Positions 1-4,617 of a stretch of 6,292 nucleotides of DNA are shown piece by piece. How positions within the stretch are numbered: the first letter of the stretch is position 1; each line of letters starts with the position of its first letter. A program made the translations under genes and the position numbers. The notes beneath the pieces are model-generated. The model did no database searches and was not told the DNA's origin. It saw only the letters and a list, made by a program, of their open reading frames with translations. Source of the DNA: Haemophilus parahaemolyticus (GTDB lineage Bacteria > Pseudomonadota > Gammaproteobacteria > Enterobacterales > Pasteurellaceae); contig NZ_JAHAHT010000102.1 in the NCBI RefSeq assembly GCF_018373095.1, forward strand, positions 1 through 6,292. Direction: 5' to 3'.

Positions 1-270
1 GTGCTTCTTCCGCTTTACGTGCTTCTTCCGCTTTACGTGCTTCTTCCGCTTTACGTGCTTCTTCGGCTTTACGTGCTTCTTCCGCTTTACGAGCTTCTTC
101 CGCTTTACGAGCTTCTTCCGCTTTACGAGCTTCTTCCGCTTTACGAGCTTCTTCAACTTTACGAGCTTCTTCTGCTTTACGTGCTTCTTCCGCTTTGCGA
201 GCTTCTTCAGCTTTGCTAGCTTCTTCTGCTTTACGTGCTTCTTCAACTTTACGAGCTTCTTCAGCTTTCT
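1..270 (-). repeat. 18-bp tandem repeat, 15 copies, in-frame
   Basis: Fifteen contiguous 18-bp units fill 1-270 and probably continue leftwards. On the plus strand the commonest units are gtgcttcttccgctttac and gagcttcttccgctttac. Each encodes six residues (Lys-Ala-Glu-Glu-Ala-Arg), so copy-number change never shifts the frame. Units 1-3 and 5 are identical and 6-8 are identical to one another, while units 9-15, nearer the gene start, are diverged. Two units have Val for Ala and one has Ser for Arg. Confidence 0.95.
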
Positions 271-415
271 TAGCATCAGTTACTTGCTGACGAGCTTGCT
301 CATTTTGAGCGGTTGGTTGATTAGTGTTTGGTGTGTTTGAACTGCCACCACTGCTTCCACAACCTGTTAATACGGCTAAAAGTGCTGCTGCAAGGGTTAC
401 ATTTTTTAGTTTCAT
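2..415 (-). CDS. Repeat-rich lipoprotein, partial (N-terminal 138 residues)
   Basis: The gene starts at the ATG at 415-413 and runs off the left edge with no stop codon. GAGG at 424-421 sits 5 bases before the ATG. Residues 1-18 form a lipoprotein signal peptide with a hydrophobic core (VTLAAALLAVLTG), and Cys19 of the lipobox LTGC is the predicted lipidation site. Gly at position +2 rather than Asp suggests outer-membrane sorting. Residues 20-48 are a Gly/Ser/Asn/Thr/Gln-rich linker. From about residue 50 to the edge the protein is an almost pure Lys-Ala-Glu-Glu-Ala-Arg repeat, expected to form one long charged helix, perhaps a stalk holding a distal domain away from the membrane. The C-terminal domain lies outside the window, so function is unknown. 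Pasteurellaceae have surface lipoproteins with such linkers, but I cannot assign one. The gene is divergent from the XRE regulator at 548. Confidence 0.85.
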   Translation of the reverse strand, partial: MKLKNVTLAAALLAVLTGCGSSGGSSNTPNTNQPTAQNEQARQQVTDAKKAEEARKVEEARKAEEASKAEEARKAEEARKAEEARKVEEARKAEEARKAEEARKAEEARKAEEARKAEEARKAEEARKAEEARKAEEA

Positions 416-457
416 AAAGACCTCAATAAATAAAAGTAGGAGAAAAAAACCAAAACT

Positions 458-485
458 ATTATAATTTGGTCGAAATTATGTACAA
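458..485 (-). promoter_or_regulatory. Putative sigma-70 promoter of the lipoprotein gene
   Basis: On the minus strand a perfect TATAAT lies at 463-458. TTGTAC at 485-480, 16 bases upstream, is a weak -35 (TTG shared with consensus). Transcription would start near 451, giving a leader of about 36 bases. A TACAAT at 481-486 on the plus strand could be a -10 for the divergent regulator gene, in which case the two promoters overlap. This is prediction from motif match only. Confidence 0.5.
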
Positions 486-504
486 TAAACCAACAATTAC
501 AGCC

Positions 505-534
505 AGTTACCGAATTAAGGTAACTATTTACCTT
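505..534. promoter_or_regulatory. Putative XRE operator: three alternating half-sites
   Basis: AGTTACC (505-511) and GGTAACT (519-525) form a perfect 7+7 inverted repeat with a 7-base spacer. The middle half-site is reused: AAGGTAA (517-523) and TTACCTT (528-534) form a second perfect 7+7 inverted repeat with a 4-base spacer. The result is TTACC-N7-GGTAA-N4-TTACC directly before the ribosome binding site of the XRE gene and between two divergent genes. Autoregulation by that protein is the simplest inference. Confidence 0.5.
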
Positions 535-547
535 GAGAGAGCAGTGT

Positions 548-952
548 ATGAAAATCAATGAGAAAATCCGTCAGTTACGCGAACAACACCAGTTATCGCA
601 AGAAAATATGGCGGATAAATTAGGGATGTCAGTAACGGGATATGGGAAAATTGAGCGAGGTGAAGTGCGTTCAAATCTATCTCGTTTAGAACAAATCTCT
701 GAAGTATTTGATATGGATATTTGTGAGTTGCTCTCTGTGGGGGAAAATGAGAAAGTTTATTTTAATAATACTGTAACTGAATCAAGTAACTCAAATAATT
801 TTTTGTTTGCAATTGGAAATGAAAATTTAGAAAAAACCATTCAACAATTACAATTAATATTAAGCCATAAAGATGAATTATTAGCACAAAAAGATAAAAT
901 TATAAATGGGTTAGAAAGAGAAATCGATTTACTCAAAAAATTACAAAAATAA
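548..952 (+). CDS. XRE-family helix-turn-helix transcriptional regulator
   Basis: A 134-residue DNA-binding protein. Residues 6-62 are a Cro/C1-type (HTH_3) domain: LREQHQLSQENMADKLG gives the first helices, SVTGYGKIERGEV (28-40) covers the recognition helix, and FDMDICELL closes the fold. Residues 64-90 are a polar linker rich in Asn and Ser. Residues 92-133 are charged with regularly spaced Leu/Ile and look like a coiled coil, probably for dimerisation. I chose the ATG at 548 because GAGAGAG (535-541) sits 6 bases before it; an in-frame TTG at 533 lies inside that ribosome binding site. It is divergent from the lipoprotein gene and follows the dyad cluster at 505-534, so repression of itself and perhaps of the lipoprotein is likely. 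The family is certain, the target is inferred. Confidence 0.85.
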   Translation: MKINEKIRQLREQHQLSQENMADKLGMSVTGYGKIERGEVRSNLSRLEQISEVFDMDICELLSVGENEKVYFNNTVTESSNSNNFLFAIGNENLEKTIQQLQLILSHKDELLAQKDKIINGLEREIDLLKKLQK

Positions 953-957
953 TATTC

Positions 958-1001
958 ACAAGCGGTTAAATTTGTAAAAGAAATGGCAAATTTTACCGCT
1001 T
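958..1001 (+). terminator. Inverted uptake-signal hairpin after the XRE gene
   Basis: Arms 960-974 and 987-1001 pair over 15 bases with one mismatch, around a 12-base loop (975-986). The left arm carries the exact Apl-type uptake signal ACAAGCGGT (958-966); the right arm holds the inverted core ACCGCTT. It lies 6 bases after the XRE stop. The T-tract that follows is poor (TTACTT), so termination may be weak. It matches the hairpin at 1773-1816 at 41 of 44 positions, including the loop. Confidence 0.7.
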
Positions 1002-1028
1002 TACTTATAAATATGTTAAAATAGACAG

Positions 1029-1037
1029 TGATATACT
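1029..1037 (+). promoter_or_regulatory. Putative extended -10 promoter of the toxin-antitoxin pair
   Basis: TG-A-TATACT at 1029-1037 is an extended -10 element with five of six matches to TATAAT. No good -35 is present at normal spacing, which extended -10 promoters tolerate. A second candidate, TG-T-TAAAAT, lies at 1014-1022. Either gives a leader of about 30-45 bases before the start at 1073. Confidence 0.4.
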
Positions 1038-1072
1038 AAAACAATATGCAGTAATTTAAATAGGAGCAATTT

Positions 1073-1255
1073 ATGGCAACTTCTTCTTTTAGCAAGAATT
1101 TTGTGATTTCTGATCAAAAAGTCGTCAAAGATTTATTATATGCAATAGATAATCCAACGGAAATTCAATTAAGAAAAACAAATCCCTCTCAGGAAGAACA
1201 GAAGAAACAAGATGTTTTATGTGCAATAAAAAAACAATTAGCCTCAATGAACTAA
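1073..1255 (+). CDS. Small protein, putative antitoxin partner of the GNAT protein
   Basis: A 60-residue protein starting at ATG 1073, with AGGAG (1062-1066) 6 bases upstream. I recognise no named domain. The N-terminal part (TSSFSKNFVISDQKVVKDLL, residues 3-22) alternates polar and hydrophobic residues and then turns helical, which would fit a short strand-helix DNA-binding unit. Residues 35-57 are very rich in Lys, Gln and Glu and could be a helical tail that wraps the partner. The antitoxin call rests on context: it is the first gene of a two-gene unit, is small and charged, and its last 37 bases overlap the start of a GNAT protein whose family includes toxins. It could instead be a non-toxic accessory protein. 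That it is a real gene is supported by the good ribosome binding site and the overlap. Confidence 0.6.
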   Translation: MATSSFSKNFVISDQKVVKDLLYAIDNPTEIQLRKTNPSQEEQKKQDVLCAIKKQLASMN

Positions 1256-1770
1256 TCGAAAACTTAGGTATTGAAGAAACACAGCGATTTCTTACCTTTT
1301 TTCAATGTTCCCGAAATCCTGATGTTGAGAAATTTTTAGTACAAAAAGCAATTCGGTTTGAACAAGCATCAGCCGCTTCAACACATCTCATTCTCAATGA
1401 AAATGGGCAAATTCTTGCCTATTATGCTCTTTCGTTTAAAGAAATTCGGATTGAAGCAAGTAAAACACTTTGGAAAAAATTATCGGGTGGATTAGGCGTA
1501 GGCAATATCCTAAAAGTGTTTCTTATTGGTCAAATTGCTAAGAATGAAGCCATTTCAAATAATCCTATCAATTTATCAACCATACTTGATGATATTTATC
1601 AGCAAATTTATTTAGCAAAACGTTCTGTGGGTGGGCGTGTTATCGTTCTTGAATGTGAAGATCATCCAAATCTTATCTCTCATTATCAGAAACACGGCTT
1701 TCAATTACTTCAAACTGTAGAAGATGAAAACCAATTAAAAACAATGTTTATCGTGCCAGCCTTTAAATAA
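1219..1770 (+). CDS. GNAT-family acetyltransferase, putative toxin of a type II module
   Basis: A 183-residue protein with GNAT-toxin layout. FQCSRNPDVEKFLVQKAIRF (28-47) resembles the usual F-x-C...L..FL..A start, STHLILNENGQILAYYALS (54-72) gives the beta2-beta3 hairpin, FLIGQIAKN (101-109) is the core strand before the acetyl-CoA loop, and VGGRVIVLECEDHPNLISHY (137-156) followed by QKHGF gives beta5 and the helix with the conserved Tyr (Tyr156). Family toxins acetylate charged tRNA or other translation components in the cytoplasm. The acetyl-CoA loop after QIAKN lacks the classic R/Q-x-x-G-x-G/A pattern. As I recall, a GNAT subfamily with the LIGQL.KN and GGR..LECED signatures shares this trait. 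The start at 1219 is the only ATG before residue 176. It has no strong ribosome binding site and lies inside the upstream gene, pointing to translational coupling. Toxicity is inferred. Confidence 0.8.
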   Translation: MCNKKTISLNELIENLGIEETQRFLTFFQCSRNPDVEKFLVQKAIRFEQASAASTHLILNENGQILAYYALSFKEIRIEASKTLWKKLSGGLGVGNILKVFLIGQIAKNEAISNNPINLSTILDDIYQQIYLAKRSVGGRVIVLECEDHPNLISHYQKHGFQLLQTVEDENQLKTMFIVPAFK

Positions 1771-1772
1771 TC

Positions 1773-1823
1773 ACAAGCGGTGAAATTTGTAAAAGAAATT
1801 GCAAATTTCACCGCTTGTTTTTT
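1773..1823 (+). terminator. Perfect inverted uptake-signal terminator
   Basis: ACAAGCGGTGAAATTTG (1773-1789) and CAAATTTCACCGCTTGT (1802-1818) pair over 17 bases without mismatch around a 12-base loop, followed by TTTTTT (1818-1823). Both arms hold an exact Apl-type uptake signal. It ends the toxin-antitoxin unit and sits at the 3' end of the convergent TauE/SafE gene, whose stop codon is at 1822-1824. The T-tract favours termination of plus-strand transcripts. Confidence 0.9.
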
Positions 1824-2616
1824 ATTTCATCAAATGTGCGATCAACATATAAGTTGCGATTACCAGCAAAATAATGCCGAGCAGTTTTTTTACTAAAGCG
1901 GGCGAGAGTTTACCGCGGATTTTCATTGAGAAGAAGCTGGTAATGAATGCACAGAACACCACAATCAGCACTACAGAAAAGTTGATATAGCCCACTTGCC
2001 AGCCGAAATGAAATGGCGGAGTTTTGGTAAGATAGCCATACAAACTGCCGAGTCCGCCAATCACCATCATATAGTTGGTGTATGGGGCGATTTGATGCGG
2101 TTTTACGCTTTTGAGCTGCCCGATAAGCGGTGCCATAATCGAGCCTCCGCCAATGCCCGTCATTCCTGCAATAAAGCCGCCGAAGGTGCAAAGCCCAATC
2201 CCTTTTGCGGTTTCATTTGCATTTTGACTGTCGTTTTCGACCGCTTGTTTGCTCATTAAGGTGCGAATTGCCAGGGCAGAAAGCGTAATGACAAAAACGC
2301 TGATAATCACGATGTCAGGCACATAAAAACTCACTTCAAAACCGAGCTGTACGCCAATAATCATTCCTACCGACCAAATCAACATCGCTTTGTAGTTTAT
2401 TTCTACTTTTTGGCGGTAAAAATAGACGAGGTTGATCATTGAAGAGCCCATTACGATGGTCAGCGAGGTAGCGGCGACCATTTGCAATGGAAATTCGGGA
2501 AAGAGAGTGTAAAGAATGGGTACCATCAATACACCACCGCCAATGCCGAAAATGGCAGACATAATGTTGGTGATAATGCCACAACCTATCAGAATTAAAA
2601 TTAAGGTGATGCTCAT
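1822..2616 (-). CDS. TauE/SafE (TSUP) family membrane permease
   Basis: A 264-residue inner-membrane protein, almost wholly hydrophobic, with the two-fold internal repeat of the TSUP family: SAIFGIGGGVLMVPIL near residues 20-35 and AGMTGIGGGSIMAPLI near 150-165. A polar, probably cytoplasmic loop (KQAVENDSQNANET, about 123-136) joins the halves. Family members move sulfite, sulfoacetate, sulfate or other small anions, usually as exporters. Two ATGs are adjacent (2619 and 2616). AAGGAG at 2628-2623 lies 3 bases from the first and 6 from the second, so I prefer 2616. The gene is divergent from the symporter-sulfatase operon and shares its control region, which suggests export of the sulfate or sulfite released by that pathway. 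The family is clear, the substrate is inference. Confidence 0.9.
   Translation of the reverse strand: MSITLILILIGCGIITNIMSAIFGIGGGVLMVPILYTLFPEFPLQMVAATSLTIVMGSSMINLVYFYRQKVEINYKAMLIWSVGMIIGVQLGFEVSFYVPDIVIISVFVITLSALAIRTLMSKQAVENDSQNANETAKGIGLCTFGGFIAGMTGIGGGSIMAPLIGQLKSVKPHQIAPYTNYMMVIGGLGSLYGYLTKTPPFHFGWQVGYINFSVVLIVVFCAFITSFFSMKIRGKLSPALVKKLLGIILLVIATYMLIAHLMK
2240..2248 (-). other. DNA uptake signal inside the TauE/SafE gene
   Basis: The exact Apl-type 9-mer (ACAAGCGGT on the minus strand, followed by CGAAAAC) lies in the coding sequence and is read as part of Lys-Gln-Ala-Val-Glu-Asn. It falls in the polar loop between the two repeat halves, where sequence constraint is low. Confidence 0.8.
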
Positions 2617-2651
2617 CATCTGCTCCTTTTGCCTTTTGTAATTTCTCGCTG

Positions 2652-2657
2652 ATTATA
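2652..2657 (-). promoter_or_regulatory. Putative -10 of the TauE/SafE promoter
   Basis: A perfect TATAAT on the minus strand (complement of ATTATA at 2652-2657). The -35 region 17 bases upstream (2675-2680, ATATTT) is poor, as expected of an activator-dependent promoter. The predicted start is near 2645. The dyad at 2678-2693 is then centred about 40.5 bases upstream. Confidence 0.5.
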
Positions 2658-2677
2658 ATGAGAACAAAAAAGGAAAA

Positions 2678-2693
2678 TATGATCACGCTCATA
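2678..2693. promoter_or_regulatory. Crp/Fnr-superfamily-like dyad TATGA-N6-TCATA, copy 1
   Basis: TATGATCACGCTCATA has the TGA-N6-TCA core of the Crp/Fnr superfamily but A where CRP needs G and FNR needs T. It is flanked by AA on the left and AAC on the right, as is copy 2. The position fits class II activation of the TauE/SafE promoter. The likely binder is the Crp/Fnr-type protein encoded from 6078, though weak CRP binding is possible. Confidence 0.5.
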
Positions 2694-2737
2694 AACCATC
2701 CAATAAAATGCATAAAAATGAAGTTTTGTTTCGAATT

Positions 2738-2753
2738 TGTGATCAGACTCACA
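2738..2753. promoter_or_regulatory. crp site: Consensus CRP (cAMP receptor protein) site
   Basis: TGTGATCAGACTCACA matches the TGTGA-N6-TCACA consensus at all ten defined positions. It lies in the divergent control region, centred about 94 bases before the symporter start codon, which points to catabolite control of a carbon-source pathway. It is the N-type CRP site, not the competence TGCGA-N6-TCGCA type of Pasteurellaceae. Confidence 0.8.
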
Positions 2754-2760
2754 CAGCCAA

Positions 2761-2776
2761 TATGACAAGCATCATA
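2761..2776. promoter_or_regulatory. Crp/Fnr-superfamily-like dyad TATGA-N6-TCATA, copy 2
   Basis: TATGACAAGCATCATA repeats both half-sites of copy 1, 83 bases away, with a different N6 and the same flanks (AA before, AAC after). Its centre is 23 bases from that of the CRP site, about two helical turns, so the two proteins could sit on the same DNA face. Confidence 0.5.
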
Positions 2777-2797
2777 AACTAATCGAAAACATTGCAG

Positions 2798-2803
2798 TAA
2801 TCT
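2798..2803 (+). promoter_or_regulatory. Possible -10 of the symporter operon
   Basis: TAATCT keeps the key T, A and final T of TATAAT but is otherwise weak, and no -35 stands out. A start near 2810 would place the dyad at 2761-2776 at -41.5 and the CRP site at -64.5. I weighed this candidate partly for that spacing, so it is not independent evidence. Confidence 0.3.
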
Positions 2804-2839
2804 AACCACAATTTTAGATGTTTCCTAAAGGAGGAGCGT

Positions 2840-4516
2840 ATGTGGCTAACGATTTCTAGTTTTATCATCGTCACTGCATTAGTTGCGTATATTTCGTGGC
2901 TTAAAACTAAAGGTGATGACCTTAAAAGCTCAAAAGGTTATTTCCTTGCAGGACGGGGCTTGGGCGGTTTGGTAATTGGTTGCTCAATGGTCTTAACCTC
3001 GCTTTCCACCGAACAGCTTATCGGTGTAAATGCGGTTTCTTATAAAGGTAACTTCTCTGTAATTGCGTGGACAGTGCCAACCGTGATTCCGCTCTGTTTC
3101 TTAGCTCTTTATATGTTGCCAAGATATTTACGTAACGGTTACACCACCGTGCCAGAATTTTTTGAAAGCCGTTTCGACCGCCAAACGCGTTTGATTATGT
3201 CCACGCTCTTCTTAATTTTTTATCTTTTAATCGTGATTCCAACAGCTCTTTACACAGGGGCAATTGCGTTTAACAAAATCTTCAACCTTGAAACAGCATT
3301 CGGCTTAAGCTATGGCACAGCAATTACTTATACCGTGATTGCCATCGGTGTGGTCGGGGCGATTTATGCAATCTTCGGTGGTTTAAAAGCGGTAGCGGTG
3401 TCAGACACCATCAATGCGGTAATTATGGTTATCGGGGCATTGCTCGTACCATTCTTTGCGTTGATGTATTTGGGCGATGGCAGCTTCTCTGAAGGCTTAC
3501 ACACCATTACCACCACGCACGTCGATAAATGGAATGCGATAGGTAGCGAAACGGATGCAACGCCGTGGCCAACCATCTTCACTGGGATTATGGTAGTTCA
3601 CTTTTTCTATTGGACAACCAACCAAGCAATCGTACAACGTTGCTTAGGGGCGAAAGATTTAAAATCAGGTCAAAAAGGGATTTTGATTGCAGCATTATTC
3701 TTGCTCACCTTACCTGTGATCTTAAACTTACCTGGTTTACTTAGCTTCCACATTTTAGGCGAGGGCGTAAACCCAATTGATGCCTCTTACCCATTACTCG
3801 TGAACAAAGTATTACCAACGTGGTTACAAGGTTTCTTCATTGCGGCATTATTCGGGGCGATTTTAAGTACCTTCAATTCATTCTTAAACTCAGCGGCAAC
3901 TATTTACTGTAAAGACTTATTGCCTTCCATCAGCAAAAAAGCCCGTTCAGAAGAAGAGTTAATTGCTTACGCGAAAAAAGTCTCTACCATTATGGCAATT
4001 GTAACAATGATTTTCGCACCGCTTTTAATGTTCGGTACAGATGGTATCTTCTTAATCACTAAACGTTTCGCAGGCTTCGTGAACATTCCAATCGTGGCAT
4101 TATTTGCGGTCGGCTTATTCAACAAAACCGTCTCTGGCTTAGCTGCTCGTATCGCGTTGCTTGCACACGTTATTTTATACTTCTGCATCGTTTGGGTGTT
4201 CCAAGTTAAACTTAACTTCGTATATGTAATGGGTGGTTTATTCGTATTCGATGTAGTGTTAATGCTCGTGTTAGGCATCTTCTTAAAACGCGAACCTTAT
4301 GTAGAAAACACCGTAAACAAAGGCGACGTGGACTTAACCAACTGGAAATATATCAAAGTGACTTCCATCTCATTAATCCTTGGTTTATTCGCACTTTATG
4401 CCTTCTTATCGCCAATTGGCTTGGCATCAGAAGCGGGCAATCCAAGTATGGTGTTAGGCGTATATGCCGTGTTACAAGTAATTGTATGGTTTGTGTTTAA
4501 ACCGAAATCGGAATAA
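2840..4516 (+). CDS. yidK: Sodium:solute symporter (SSS/SLC5 family), YidK-like
   Basis: A 558-residue inner-membrane transporter of usual SSS length. Family signatures in order: GYFLAGR (33-39), LSTEQLIG (55-62), GGLKAVAVSD (180-189), FYWTTNQAIVQR (256-267), GQKG (277-280), and the sodium-site helix AALFGAILSTFNSFLNSA (335-352). By eye, Ser343-Thr344 align with the sodium-binding Ser pair of Vibrio SGLT, Tyr257 with its gate Tyr, and Lys279 with its sugar-contacting Lys. These matches favour sodium-driven uptake of a sugar-like solute. From memory the closest E. coli relative is YidK, whose gene neighbours the sulfatase gene yidJ, the same pairing as here. An AGGAGG (2829-2834) 5 bases before the ATG is the strongest ribosome binding site in the window. 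It is first gene of the operon. The substrate, perhaps a sulfated sugar, is inferred from the sulfatase. Confidence 0.88.
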   Translation: MWLTISSFIIVTALVAYISWLKTKGDDLKSSKGYFLAGRGLGGLVIGCSMVLTSLSTEQLIGVNAVSYKGNFSVIAWTVPTVIPLCFLALYMLPRYLRNGYTTVPEFFESRFDRQTRLIMSTLFLIFYLLIVIPTALYTGAIAFNKIFNLETAFGLSYGTAITYTVIAIGVVGAIYAIFGGLKAVAVSDTINAVIMVIGALLVPFFALMYLGDGSFSEGLHTITTTHVDKWNAIGSETDATPWPTIFTGIMVVHFFYWTTNQAIVQRCLGAKDLKSGQKGILIAALFLLTLPVILNLPGLLSFHILGEGVNPIDASYPLLVNKVLPTWLQGFFIAALFGAILSTFNSFLNSAATIYCKDLLPSISKKARSEEELIAYAKKVSTIMAIVTMIFAPLLMFGTDGIFLITKRFAGFVNIPIVALFAVGLFNKTVSGLAARIALLAHVILYFCIVWVFQVKLNFVYVMGGLFVFDVVLMLVLGIFLKREPYVENTVNKGDVDLTNWKYIKVTSISLILGLFALYAFLSPIGLASEAGNPSMVLGVYAVLQVIVWFVFKPKSE

Positions 4517-4522
4517 TCGTAG

Positions 4523-4558
4523 GGTGTGTGGATTGTTTGCAATCCACGCACCATTTTT
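4523..4558 (+). terminator. Hairpin with T-run between symporter and sulfatase genes
   Basis: GGTGTGTGGATTG (4523-4535) pairs with CAATCCACGCACC (4540-4552) over 13 positions with one mismatch and a TTTG loop, followed by ATTTTT. It is shaped like a rho-independent terminator and could reduce read-through into the sulfatase gene. It is also one half of an inverted pair of related hairpins (4519-4600), so it may be a dispersed repeat that acts as a terminator. Confidence 0.6.
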
Positions 4559-4568
4559 AACCGCTTGC

Positions 4569-4600
4569 GTGCGTGAATTTTTCAAATTCATACACTCTAC
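4569..4600 (-). repeat. Second hairpin, inverted relative of the 4519-4552 element
   Basis: GTGCGTGAATTT (4569-4580) and AAATTCATACAC (4584-4595) form a stem with two imperfect positions and a TTC loop. On the minus strand it starts GTAGAGTGTATGAATT, matching 13 of 16 bases of GTAGGGTGTGTGGATT at 4519-4534, and it ends AATTCACGCAC against AATCCACGCAC. A one-off uptake-signal variant (4560-4568) lies between the two copies. Confidence 0.6.
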
Positions 4601-4617
4601 AGAGTAATGGAGATATT

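Noticed and set aside
1..219. Plus-strand open frame of Leu/Tyr repeats
   Set aside because: It is the antisense reading of the Lys-Ala-Glu-Glu-Ala-Arg repeat; the minus strand has a signal peptide, lipobox and ribosome binding site.
1..270. CRISPR array
   Set aside because: The 18-bp units are contiguous with no spacers and are in frame with a lipoprotein gene.
2654..2659. Plus-strand TATAAT as the symporter promoter
   Set aside because: The sequence is a palindrome (ATTATAAT). On the plus strand it has no usable -35 and would lie upstream of all three dyads.
1250..2790. Shared 14-mer AACTAATCGAAAAC at 1250-1263 and 2777-2790
   Set aside because: One copy is coding and the other intergenic, the flanks do not match, and the word is AT-rich; chance is sufficient.
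2336..2809. Minus-strand 157-residue open frame over the TauE/SafE start and control region
   Set aside because: It overlaps the clear TauE/SafE gene in another frame, has no family features, and would cover the divergent regulatory sites.
4573..4617. GTG at 4573 as sulfatase start, adding 15 residues
   Set aside because: The added stretch lies in the hairpin repeat and has no ribosome binding site; ATG 4618 has GGAG at 5 bases and the family starts just before the metal-binding Asp.
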